Assembly: GCF_004403465.1 (NCBI RefSeq)
Contig: NZ_SOGQ01000061.1
Coordinates: forward strand, 1-64,000
Length of the DNA stretch: 64,000 nt
From: Cryobacterium sinapicolor
GTDB lineage: Bacteria > Actinomycetota > Actinomycetes > Actinomycetales > Microbacteriaceae
Reading direction: 5' to 3'
This document shows positions 8,115-15,838 of this stretch, piece by piece. The notes beneath the pieces were generated by a model that saw only the letters and a program-made list of their open reading frames with translations, had not been told where the DNA came from and ran no database searches. Every line of letters starts with the position of its first letter. Within the stretch, counting starts at the first letter, position 1. The translations under genes and the position numbers were made by a program.

Positions 8115-9403
8115 TTGGCGCCCGCGATCCGGCCGAGGGCCTGGTCGAGATCGTAGATGATGTCCTCGACGTCTTCGATGCCCACGCTGATGCGCACGAG
8201 GCCGGGCAGGACGCCGGCGTCCACGAGCTGGGTCTCGTTCAACTGCGCGTGGGTGGTGGAGGCCGGGTGGATGACCAGGGTCTTGGCGTCTCCGATGTTG
8301 GCGAGGTGGCTGGCCAGGTCGACCGATTCGATGAAGCTGCGCCCGGCGTCGCGGCCGCCCGTGACCCCGAAGCTGAAAACCGAGCCGGGACCCTTCGGCA
8401 GGTATTTGAGGCCGCGCTGGTAGTGCGGATGGGCCGGCAGCCCGGCCCAGTTGACGAAGTCGATCCTCGGGTCCGCGTCGAGCCATTCGGCCACGACGCG
8501 TGCGTTGTCCACGTGCGCCTGCATGCGGAACGGCAGCGTCTCGACGCCCTGCGCGAGCAGGAACGCGGAGTGCGGGGAGAGGGCCGGCCCGATGTCGCGC
8601 AGCTGCTCGGCGCGCAGCCGGGTGAGGAAGGCGTACTCGCCGAAGTTGCCGGCCCACTCGAGGCCGCCGTAGCTGGGCACCGGCTCGCCGAAGAGCGGGA
8701 ACTTGTCGCTGTGCCAGTCGAAGCGTCCGCTCTCGACGACGACTCCACCGAGCGTGGTACCGTGCCCGCCGAGGAATTTGGTGGCGGAGTGGATCACGAT
8801 GTCGGCGCCCCACTCGATCGGCCGGGTCAGGTAGGGCGTGGCGATGGTCGAGTCGATCACCAGGGGGATCCCGGCCGCGTGGGCGACGGCGGCGAGCCCC
8901 TCGATATCGGCGACCTCGCCGGACGGGTTGGCCACCGTCTCGGCGAAGATCAACTTGGTCTTCTCGGTGATCGCGGCGGCGTAGTCGGCCGGATCCGCGC
9001 TCCGCACGAACGTCGTCTCGACCCCGAAACGGCGCAGGGTCACGTCGAGCTGGGTGATCGAGCCGCCGTAGAGGTTCGCGCTGGAGACGATGTGGTCGCC
9101 CGAGCCGGCGAGGCTGGCGAAGGTGATGTACTGCGCGGAGAGGCCGCTGGCGGTGGCGACGGCGCCGAGTCCGCCCTCGAGGCTGGCCACGCGTTCTTCG
9201 AATGCCGCCACGGTCGGGTTCGAGAGGCGGGAGTAGACGTTGCCGTACTTCTGTAGGGCGAACCGGGCCGCGGCATCCTTCGTGTCATCAAAGACGAATG
9301 CGCTGGTCTGGTAGATCGGCAGGGCCCGGGCGCCGGTGACGGCGTCGGGGATGTTGCCTGCGTGGATTGCCCGGGTCTTGAAACCGTACTCGCGATCTGC
9401 CAT
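8111..9403 (-). CDS. metY: O-acetylhomoserine sulfhydrylase (aminocarboxypropyltransferase)
   Basis: A 430-residue PLP enzyme of the Cys/Met metabolism family that makes homocysteine from O-acetylhomoserine and sulfide. It begins with YGFKTRAIHAGNIPD and carries the PLP-binding motif HSATKFLGGHGT, with Schiff-base Lys209. Length of about 430 residues is right for MetY rather than the shorter MetB/MetZ enzymes. A -10 box 6 nt upstream supports the ATG at 9403. The downstream CoA-binding gene is coupled to it. Confidence 0.93.
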   Translation of the reverse strand: MADREYGFKTRAIHAGNIPDAVTGARALPIYQTSAFVFDDTKDAAARFALQKYGNVYSRLSNPTVAAFEERVASLEGGLGAVATASGLSAQYITFASLAGSGDHIVSSANLYGGSITQLDVTLRRFGVETTFVRSADPADYAAAITEKTKLIFAETVANPSGEVADIEGLAAVAHAAGIPLVIDSTIATPYLTRPIEWGADIVIHSATKFLGGHGTTLGGVVVESGRFDWHSDKFPLFGEPVPSYGGLEWAGNFGEYAFLTRLRAEQLRDIGPALSPHSAFLLAQGVETLPFRMQAHVDNARVVAEWLDADPRIDFVNWAGLPAHPHYQRGLKYLPKGPGSVFSFGVTGGRDAGRSFIESVDLASHLANIGDAKTLVIHPASTTHAQLNETQLVDAGVLPGLVRISVGIEDVEDIIYDLDQALGRIAGAK

Positions 9404-9409
9404 GGCCTT

Positions 9410-9415
9410 ACGTTA
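9410..9415 (-). promoter_or_regulatory. -10 box of a leaderless promoter for metY
   Basis: Minus-strand TAACGT ends 6 nt before the metY ATG. I saw no SAM-riboswitch-like structure in the 118 nt between metY and the divergent flavoenzyme gene. Confidence 0.5.
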
Positions 9416-9509
9416 GCGAGGATCGGCGGGCGTTCAGTCCGGGGGCGTAACAGTACGAAACGGATGTCGCCGTGGTTCGTCCTTGCTGCCCCTGCTTCGG
9501 GCTGTCGGG

Positions 9510-9515
9510 CAGGAT
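9510..9515 (+). promoter_or_regulatory. Possible -10 box for the flavoenzyme gene
   Basis: CAGGAT ends 6 nt before the ATG at 9522. It is a weaker match to TANNNT, but its position repeats the pattern seen at many genes here. Confidence 0.35.
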
Positions 9516-9521
9516 GGGGGC

Positions 9522-10697
9522 ATGGAAGAGAGCGTGGAGACGGTCGTCATCGGCGGCGGGGCGATGGGGTCGGCGACGGCCTGGCAGCTGGCGCGGCGGG
9601 GCCGACCGGTCACCGTGCTGGAGCGGTTCGAACCCGGGCACGTCAACGGCGCTTCGCATGGCGCCTCCCGCAATTTCAACACCGCCTACGCGGAACCGAC
9701 CTACGTGTCAAGGCTCGCCGAGGCGCTGCCGCTGTGGCGCGAGCTGGAAGCCGAGACGCAGAGCCGCCTGCTCAGCCAGGTCGGCGTCGTCAACCACGGG
9801 GCGAATCCGTCGTTCGACCGGGTGGCGGCCGCGTTGTCCCGGGTAGGCCTGGGCGCCGAGTTCCTCGCGCCGGAGGCCGCGGCCGAACGCTGGCCGGGCA
9901 TCCGCTTCGATGGCCGGGTGCTGTTCGCCCCCGACGCGGGTCGGGTGAACGCGGATGCCGCGGTCGCCGCCCTGCAGGCCGCCGCGGTCGTCGCCGGCGC
10001 CGACGTGCGGCACGGGGTGCGCGTGTTGCGGCTCGAGGTGCAGGGCGAGGACCGGGTACGCGTGACCCACGAGTTCGGCACGGTGCTTGCCCGCCGCGTC
10101 GTCGTCACGGTCGGCGCGTGGACCGGCGGCCTGCTGGCCGGGGTGGTGCCGTTGCCGCGCCTCACCGTGACGCAGGAGCAGCCGGCGCACTTCGCCCTGC
10201 GCGACGGCTCCCCGGCCGCCGCCGCGCGCGCCGAGACCGAGTGGCCCGGCTTCAACCACTCACCGGCCTGGTCCGACCCGCGCTACGGCTACTGGTACTC
10301 GCCGGTCTACGGCATGTACACGCCCGGCCAGGGGATCAAGGCGGGCTGGCACGGCGTGGGGCCCGGCACCGATCCGGATGCGCGCAGCTTCCGACCCGAG
10401 CCCGTTCAACTGGCCGGCCTGGCGCGTTATGTGCGGGAGTGGCTGCCCGGCGCCGACCCCGGGGCGCTCGAACCGGTCAGCTGCACCTACACGACGACAG
10501 TCGACGAAGACTTCGTGCTGGACCGGGTGGGCCCGGTGATCGTGGGTGCCGGCTTCAGCGGCCACGGCTTCAAGTTCACGCCGGTGGTGGGGCGAATCCT
10601 CGCGGACCTGGCAACGGATGCCGCCGCCGCGTCGCCGCTCTTCGCCCTGAACCGGGCGCCGAACGCCGATGCCGGCGGCTGGCTCGCACGCCGCTGA
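9522..10697 (+). CDS. Monomeric sarcosine oxidase / N-methyltryptophan oxidase-like flavoenzyme
   Basis: A 391-residue FAD-dependent amine oxidase. The N-terminal dinucleotide motif VVIGGGAMGSATAW is followed by SHGASRNF, typical of the MSOX/SolA group. Near the C-terminus CTYTTTVDEDF contains Cys321 at the position of the cysteine that binds FAD covalently in MSOX, followed by AGFSGHGFKFTP. The family oxidises N-methyl amino acids with release of formaldehyde and hydrogen peroxide; the substrate here is not determined. No tetrahydrofolate-linked genes lie alongside. The ATG at 9522 matches the family N-terminus. Confidence 0.88.
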   Translation: MEESVETVVIGGGAMGSATAWQLARRGRPVTVLERFEPGHVNGASHGASRNFNTAYAEPTYVSRLAEALPLWRELEAETQSRLLSQVGVVNHGANPSFDRVAAALSRVGLGAEFLAPEAAAERWPGIRFDGRVLFAPDAGRVNADAAVAALQAAAVVAGADVRHGVRVLRLEVQGEDRVRVTHEFGTVLARRVVVTVGAWTGGLLAGVVPLPRLTVTQEQPAHFALRDGSPAAAARAETEWPGFNHSPAWSDPRYGYWYSPVYGMYTPGQGIKAGWHGVGPGTDPDARSFRPEPVQLAGLARYVREWLPGADPGALEPVSCTYTTTVDEDFVLDRVGPVIVGAGFSGHGFKFTPVVGRILADLATDAAAASPLFALNRAPNADAGGWLARR

Positions 10698-10719
10698 GCT
10701 GAGCGGCCGGTCCGACGTT

Positions 10720-10806
10720 GAACCAATTCGACGGAGATTTTAAGCACAGAGCCCGATTCCGGGCTGTTTTGCGCCATTTCCCGGAAAATCTCCGTCGAAT
10801 TCGTTC
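10720..10806. repeat. Palindromic element family 1, copy B
   Basis: 22-bp arms with one mismatch (10720-10741 and 10785-10806) sharing the core AATTCGACGGAGATTTT with copies A and C. The 43-nt loop has its own small hairpin (AGCCCG/CGGGCT). It sits between the convergent flavoenzyme and YeiH genes. Confidence 0.92.
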
Positions 10807-10869
10807 GGGTCGAAGCGGCTAGGGCCGGCTATGCGCGGCTTGGCGCGGCCTGGACCGGGCGGTAGCCGC

Positions 10870-11862
10870 TCAGGGCAGCTGCACGGCCAGGAAGGCGAGT
10901 CCGGCGATCAGCGTCCACGAGGTCAGACCCACGCCGAGGGCCTTGCCCCCGGTGCGCCGGAGGGACCGGAGGTTCACCGCAGCGCCGAGCCCGAAGAGCG
11001 CGATCGCGAGCAGGGAGGTCTGCACGGTGTCCGCGCCGACCAGCACGGCTCCCGGCAGCGGCACGAACGTGCGCACGAGCACGGCGACCAGGAACCCGAC
11101 GACAAACAGCGGCATGATCGGCGGACGGAACGCGGGGGCATCCGTCACCGAGGCGACACGCGTCTCGCGGCGACGTTCGCCGACTGCGGCGACGGCGACG
11201 AGGGGTGCGAGCAGCAGCACCCGGGTGAGCTTCACGACCACGGCCACGGCGAGCGCAGCCGGCCCGGCGACCTGCGCGGTCGCGACCACCTGGCCGACGT
11301 CGTGCACGCCCGCGCCGACCCAGTGCCCGAACTGCAGTTCGGTCAGGCCAAGCGGATGCCACAGCGCAGGCAGCACCGCGATGGCCAGCGTTCCGCAGAG
11401 GGTGACCAAGGCGATCGGGGTGGCGGTGTCGGCATCCTTCGCCTTGACCACCCCGCTCATCGCGCCGATCGCTGAAGCCCCGCAGATCGAGAAGCCGGTG
11501 GCGATCAGGATCGGCTGGCGCCCGGGCAGGCGAACCGCGCGGCCGAGCCAGTACGTGCCGACGAAGGTGATCAGCACGATCAGCACGGTGGTCAGGATCG
11601 TAACCCAGCCGAGGCCCAGGATGTCCACCAGGCTCAACTTCAGGCCGAGCAGCACGATGCCGATGCGCATGAACCGGCTCGCCGCGAGCTTCAGGCCCGG
11701 GGCCAGGATCCCGGTCACCGCCCGGCGGGCGGGCGGAAGATTGCCGGCGACGATTCCGAAGACCACCGCGAGGGTGAGCAGTGGAAGTGCGGGAAAGAGA
11801 GCGTGCACCGTTGCGGCGAGAAGCGCGGCGGCGGCCGCGACGAGCACCCCGGGCAGCCACAT
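10870..11862 (-). CDS. YeiH family putative sulfate exporter
   Basis: A 330-residue integral membrane protein with about ten hydrophobic segments. It has the family signatures ILIATGFSICGASAIGAMSG and HWVGAGVHDVGQVVATA seen in the UPF0324/YeiH (PSE) family. The family has been proposed to export sulfate or related anions, but experimental evidence is limited. It is monocistronic and convergent with the flavoenzyme gene. A -10 box 7 nt before the ATG supports the start. Confidence 0.88.
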   Translation of the reverse strand: MWLPGVLVAAAAALLAATVHALFPALPLLTLAVVFGIVAGNLPPARRAVTGILAPGLKLAASRFMRIGIVLLGLKLSLVDILGLGWVTILTTVLIVLITFVGTYWLGRAVRLPGRQPILIATGFSICGASAIGAMSGVVKAKDADTATPIALVTLCGTLAIAVLPALWHPLGLTELQFGHWVGAGVHDVGQVVATAQVAGPAALAVAVVVKLTRVLLLAPLVAVAAVGERRRETRVASVTDAPAFRPPIMPLFVVGFLVAVLVRTFVPLPGAVLVGADTVQTSLLAIALFGLGAAVNLRSLRRTGGKALGVGLTSWTLIAGLAFLAVQLP

Positions 11863-11869
11863 TCGGGCA

Positions 11870-11875
11870 AGTTTA
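11870..11875 (-). promoter_or_regulatory. -10 box of a leaderless promoter for the YeiH gene
   Basis: Minus-strand TAAACT ends 7 nt before the ATG at 11862, with no usable Shine-Dalgarno in between. Confidence 0.5.
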
Positions 11876-11922
11876 CGCGCGGATGTCCCGCCGCGCGTCG
11901 CCGAACCGTCGCCGAACCGACG

Positions 11923-11953
11923 AAAAAGGGGGGCGGACCCTTCCGCACCCCCC
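11923..11953 (-). terminator. Rho-independent terminator of the desaturase gene
   Basis: Read on the minus strand, a G-rich stem (GGGGGGTGCGGA pairing with TCCGCCCCCC, one unpaired base) closes over AGGG and is followed directly by TTTTT. It begins 22 nt after the desaturase stop. Confidence 0.85.
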
Positions 11954-11974
11954 GCCGTGCCTGTCGGTTCGGTT

Positions 11975-13075
11975 CTATCGGTGGTGGAACCGGGCGACCA
12001 TCGGGCAGTCGAACGGGTCGCGGGCGCCGAGTCCGACCTTGTTCAAGTAGGCGATGACGATGCCGTACGACTCGAAGAGCGACGTCTCCGTGTAAAGGAT
12101 GTTGTGCGACTTGCAGTACTCCTTGGTGATCTCCTGCGCCTTGCGCAGGTGCGGCCGGGCCATGTTCGGGAACAGGTGGTGCTCGACCTGGTAGTTCAGA
12201 CCGCCCATGAACGTGTCCATGAACGTGCCGCCGCGGATGTTGCGGGAGGTCAGCACCTGGCGGCGCAGGAAGTCCACCTTGCTCTCGTGGGGAAGCTGCG
12301 GCATGCCCTTGTGGTTCGGCGCGAAGGACGCGCCCATGTAGACGCCGAAGACGGCCAGCTGCACGCCGATGAACGCGAACGCCATGCCGAGGGGCAGGAA
12401 GTAGAAGATCACGGCGACGTAGAGAACGATGCGGGTGGACAGCATGCTGATCTCAAGCCAGCGCTTGTCGACCTTCTTCTTGCCGAAGACGGTCTTGAAG
12501 CCCTGCACGTGCAGGTTGAATCCTTCGGCCATCAGCAGTGGGAAGAAGAGGTAACCCTGCTTGCGGGTGACGAACGAGCCGATCCAGCTGACCTTCGCGG
12601 CGTCTTCCTCGCGGAACACGATGAAGTCGGGGGCGATGTCGGGGTCCTTGCCGATGACGTTCGGGTTGGCGTGGTGACGGCTGTGCTTGTTCATCCACCA
12701 GGCGTAGCTGATGCCGACGAACAGGTTGGCGAGGATGCGCCCGGCGCGGTCATTCGCGCGGCCACCCTCGAACACCTGACGGTGCGACGCCTCATGGGCG
12801 AGAAACGCGTACTGGGTGAGGATGATTCCGAGCACGCCGGCGACGATGAGCTGGTACCAGCTATCGCCGAGCAGCACGAAGGCGGTCCCGGTTCCCAGGG
12901 TGGCGAGGACGAGCATGGAGAAGACGAACCAGTAGAAACCGGTGGCACGTTTCAGCAGGCCAAGGTTGCGCACGGTGTGCAGCAGCGATGAATACTCGGT
13001 GGTGGGGTTTTTCGAATCGCCACCCGGGCGGGTCTTGACAATACGCACCGTGGGTGCGGCAACAGCTTCCGACAT
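11975..13075 (-). CDS. Membrane fatty acid desaturase
   Basis: A 366-residue integral membrane di-iron desaturase. Three histidine boxes are visible: HEASH (94-98), HSRHH (131-135) and QVEHH (296-300). The Q in the third box is the mark of front-end (delta-6-type) and related acyl desaturases. About four membrane segments lie between. No cytochrome b5 domain is fused, so ferredoxin or a separate reductase must feed electrons. It probably adjusts membrane fluidity and could be cold-induced, though that is inference. The gene is monocistronic with its own terminator; AAAGG precedes the ATG. The 182-nt upstream stretch is AT-richer and likely holds the promoter. Confidence 0.9.
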   Translation of the reverse strand: MSEAVAAPTVRIVKTRPGGDSKNPTTEYSSLLHTVRNLGLLKRATGFYWFVFSMLVLATLGTGTAFVLLGDSWYQLIVAGVLGIILTQYAFLAHEASHRQVFEGGRANDRAGRILANLFVGISYAWWMNKHSRHHANPNVIGKDPDIAPDFIVFREEDAAKVSWIGSFVTRKQGYLFFPLLMAEGFNLHVQGFKTVFGKKKVDKRWLEISMLSTRIVLYVAVIFYFLPLGMAFAFIGVQLAVFGVYMGASFAPNHKGMPQLPHESKVDFLRRQVLTSRNIRGGTFMDTFMGGLNYQVEHHLFPNMARPHLRKAQEITKEYCKSHNILYTETSLFESYGIVIAYLNKVGLGARDPFDCPMVARFHHR

Positions 13076-13257
13076 GAGGCCTTTGGTTTGTATTCGGACT
13101 TCTCAGCCGGTGATAGAGCAAACACTCGTGAAACAGATACTTGTATCCTATGGGCCGCACCCCGTCGGGAAGGGAGTTTTCACACCGCTTTCCCAGTCGC
13201 TATATGCCCACAGAGGCATATGAGTGGCATTCAGTTTCCCGGAAGTGCACGTGAATG

Positions 13258-14745
13258 TCAGCGCCAGCTGGGCAGCCAAATGTGCAGCTGCCAGAACGGG
13301 AACGGGGTTTGGATGCCGGTCCAGAGCGGGTAGAAATACGCGCTGATGAGCGCGGCCGCCACCAGGAAGCCGACCACGACCCAGCGTGCCCTGGGGAGGA
13401 GGAGACCGAGCACGAAAGTGAGGCCGAGGAGCAGGTACGGCTCGAACGCGATCGTGTAGAACTGGAACACCGTGCGGTTCAGATACATCAGCCACGGCAG
13501 GTAGCCGGCGACCAGCCCCATCAGGATCAAACCGACCTGCCACTCGCGGTAGCGCGCCAGCCGGTACCCGAGGTAGAAGAGCGCCGCCGTGGCCGCCCAC
13601 CAGATCAGCGGGTTCGCGATGCCGGAGATCGCCTCGGAGCAGGTGGTGACGTCGCATCCGTTCTCGCCCAGCGACGACCCGCGGTAGTACATGCTGGTCG
13701 GGCGGGTCATGAACAACCAGGTCAGCGGGTTCGCCTGGTACGGATGCGGCGTGGACAGCCCCACGTGATAGGTGTATGCCGCCACCTGGTAGTGCCAGAA
13801 GCTCTGCACGGTGTCGGGCACCCAGGCCAGGGTGCCCGTCCAAGCTGCCCCGGGCGTGGTCGCCCAGTCGCGGTAGTAGCCTCCCTGGGTGACGAACCAG
13901 CCGGTCCAGGAGACCAGGTAGGTGGCGACGGAGACCGGAACGATCAACAGGAATGTCGCCGGCGCCTGCTTGAGCACGGCGGCGCTCAGCCAGAACGGGA
14001 GCCCGGCACGCCGCCGGGCGAGGGCGTCGACGACGACCAGGTAGACGCCGAAGGCAGCCAGGAAGTAGATGCCCGACCACTTGACGCTGCAGGCGAGTCC
14101 GAAGGCGAGGCCGGCCGCGAGCAGCCAGGGCCGCCACCACAGGGTCGGCCCCCACCCCGGGTCCCGCCCGGCGTCTCGCGCCTGCGTGAGGCGGAGGGTC
14201 AGCCGGTTGGCGTGCCAGTCCCGGTCGAGCAGCACGGCGCCGAATCCGAGGAGCGTGAAGAACATCACGGAGTTGTCCAGCAGGGCCACGCGCGACATCA
14301 CGATGGCGTTGCCGTCGATGGCGAAGAGGAACCCGGCGATCACGGCCAGCACGGTCGACCGGAACAGCCTCTGGGCGATCAGCATCACCAGCACGACCGC
14401 GAGTACGCCGATCAGGGCGGTGGCGATCCGCCAGCTCCAGCTGTGTTCGGTTCCGCCGAACGCCATGCCCAGGGCGATCAGCCATTTTCCGAGCGGTGGA
14501 TGCACCACGAACGACGGGTCGGACAGGAAGACGTCGGTCTGCCCGGCGGCGAAGAGGGCATCCGCTCCCTCGGGCCAGGTCGACTCGTAGCCAAGGTTGA
14601 AAAGGGTCCAGGCGTCCTTGACGTAGAAGGTCTCGTCGAACACCAGCGAATGCGGCGCACCCAGGTTCCAGAGTCGCAGCACGGCCGCGAGCAGGGTCAC
14701 CGCCAGCGGTCCGGCCCAGCGGAAAACGCGGCTTGTCAGGAACAC
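13258..14745 (-). CDS. pmt: Protein O-mannosyltransferase
   Basis: A 495-residue polytopic GT39 family glycosyltransferase that transfers mannose from polyprenyl-phosphate-mannose to secreted proteins. The N-terminal loop has the catalytic acidic pair in LVFDETFYVKDAW (Asp37-Glu38). About ten or eleven membrane segments follow, including the HPPLGKWLIALG motif. The GTG at 14745 is preferred because a -10 box (TACGAT) lies 6 nt upstream and because the longer open frame runs into rsmI. It is divergent from rsmI, as in mycobacteria (Rv1002c/Rv1003). The Thr/Ser/Pro-rich exported proteins of this window would be plausible substrates. Confidence 0.92.
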   Translation of the reverse strand: MFLTSRVFRWAGPLAVTLLAAVLRLWNLGAPHSLVFDETFYVKDAWTLFNLGYESTWPEGADALFAAGQTDVFLSDPSFVVHPPLGKWLIALGMAFGGTEHSWSWRIATALIGVLAVVLVMLIAQRLFRSTVLAVIAGFLFAIDGNAIVMSRVALLDNSVMFFTLLGFGAVLLDRDWHANRLTLRLTQARDAGRDPGWGPTLWWRPWLLAAGLAFGLACSVKWSGIYFLAAFGVYLVVVDALARRRAGLPFWLSAAVLKQAPATFLLIVPVSVATYLVSWTGWFVTQGGYYRDWATTPGAAWTGTLAWVPDTVQSFWHYQVAAYTYHVGLSTPHPYQANPLTWLFMTRPTSMYYRGSSLGENGCDVTTCSEAISGIANPLIWWAATAALFYLGYRLARYREWQVGLILMGLVAGYLPWLMYLNRTVFQFYTIAFEPYLLLGLTFVLGLLLPRARWVVVGFLVAAALISAYFYPLWTGIQTPFPFWQLHIWLPSWR

Positions 14746-14751
14746 GTGACC

Positions 14752-14778
14752 ATCGTAGTGAGCCGGGGCTGCGAGACT
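14752..14778. promoter_or_regulatory. Divergent promoter pair for pmt and rsmI
   Basis: On the minus strand TACGAT (14757-14752) ends 6 nt before the pmt GTG. On the plus strand GAGACT (14773-14778) ends 6 nt before the rsmI ATG. The two -10 boxes are 15 bp apart, so only one polymerase can probably occupy the region at a time. Both transcripts look leaderless. Confidence 0.45.
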
Positions 14779-14784
14779 GGGACC

Positions 14785-15651
14785 ATGATCCTCCTGGCAG
14801 CCACCCCGATCGGAAACCTGGGCGACGCGTCGGCGCGTCTGATCGAGGCGCTCGGCACGATGACGGTCATCGCAGCCGAGGACACCCGGGTGACCGTGCA
14901 CCTTCTGAAGGCGCTGGGCATCGAGAACCGCCCGCGGCTGATCAGCCTGCACGACCACAACGAGCGCGGCAAGGCGGCCGAGCTCGTCGAACTCGCCCGC
15001 GACACCGACATCCTGGTGCTCAGCGACGCGGGGATGCCGACGGTGTCCGACCCCGGTTTCCACCTGGTGGACGCCGCGGTGGCGGCCGGCGTCGTTGTGT
15101 CCGTGCTGCCAGGGCCGTCGGCCGTTCTTGCCGCGCTGGCCGTGTCCGGGCTGCCGACGGACCGGTTCACCTTCGAGGGCTTCCTCCCGCGCAAGCACGG
15201 AGACCGGGTCTCGGCCCTGCGGGAGGTGTCTTCGGAACGGCGCACCATGGTCTTCTTCGAATCGCCCAACCGGCTGGCGGCCTCCCTGACCGATCTGGCC
15301 GCTGTGCTCGGCGCCGAGCGCCGCGTCGTGGTCTGCCGCGAGCTGACCAAGTTCTATGAAGAAGTGAAGCGGGGCACGGCCACCGAGCTGGCCGAGTGGG
15401 CCGCCGCCGGGGTCAAGGGCGAGATTGCCATCGTGGTCGCCGGGGCCGAGGCGCGCGTACTGGACCTGGAGACCGGGGTGGCCGAGGTGCTCGCACTGGT
15501 GGAGTCGGGCATCCGTCTCAAGGATGCCGCCGCCGATGTGTCCGCCGCCTCCGGGCTCGGCAAGCGCGCCCTCTACGAGGCGGCGCTGGAGCAGAAGACG
15601 GGCAGGCCCGCCGCGGTCCGCACGGACTTCCAGGCCCTTCCGCTGCCCTGA
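14785..15651 (+). CDS. rsmI: 16S rRNA (cytidine-1402-2'-O)-methyltransferase
   Basis: A 288-residue SAM-dependent tetrapyrrole-methylase-fold enzyme that 2'-O-methylates C1402 in the decoding centre. Signatures are LLAATPIGNLGDAS at the N-terminus, AAEDTR, LSDAGMPTVSDPG and PGPSAVLAAL, then FEGFLPRK and FFESPNRL. It is divergent from pmt, and its neighbour order with metG and tatD is conserved in actinobacteria. The ATG at 14785 gives the standard family N-terminus. Confidence 0.95.
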   Translation: MILLAATPIGNLGDASARLIEALGTMTVIAAEDTRVTVHLLKALGIENRPRLISLHDHNERGKAAELVELARDTDILVLSDAGMPTVSDPGFHLVDAAVAAGVVVSVLPGPSAVLAALAVSGLPTDRFTFEGFLPRKHGDRVSALREVSSERRTMVFFESPNRLAASLTDLAAVLGAERRVVVCRELTKFYEEVKRGTATELAEWAAAGVKGEIAIVVAGAEARVLDLETGVAEVLALVESGIRLKDAAADVSAASGLGKRALYEAALEQKTGRPAAVRTDFQALPLP

Positions 15652-15668
15652 CGTTCCCGCTCGCTCCC

Positions 15669-15753
15669 AACCAATTCGACGGAGATTGTGCTCTCAGAGC
15701 CGTTATTCGGGCCAAATCGGGTCGTTCCACCCAAAATCTCCGTCGAATTCGTC
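15669..15753. repeat. Palindromic element family 1, copy C
   Basis: Arms ACCAATTCGACGGAGATT on the left and AAAATCTCCGTCGAATTCGT on the right (to 15753) share the family 1 core; the left arm decays to GTG where the others have TTT. It lies between the tandem genes rsmI and metG, upstream of the metG promoter. Confidence 0.9.
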
Positions 15754-15826
15754 AGGCCCGACTGCGCCCACCGCCGTGTCGAGCGCCGAGAACGGTAACG
15801 CGGCCAGGGGCATCCGCCGCTCCTAA

Positions 15827-15832
15827 TAGACT
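15827..15832 (+). promoter_or_regulatory. -10 box of a leaderless promoter for metG
   Basis: TAGACT, within an AT-rich TAATAGACT, ends 6 nt before the metG ATG. The intervening GAGAGC is too close to act as a ribosome binding site. Confidence 0.6.
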
Positions 15833-15838
15833 GAGAGC

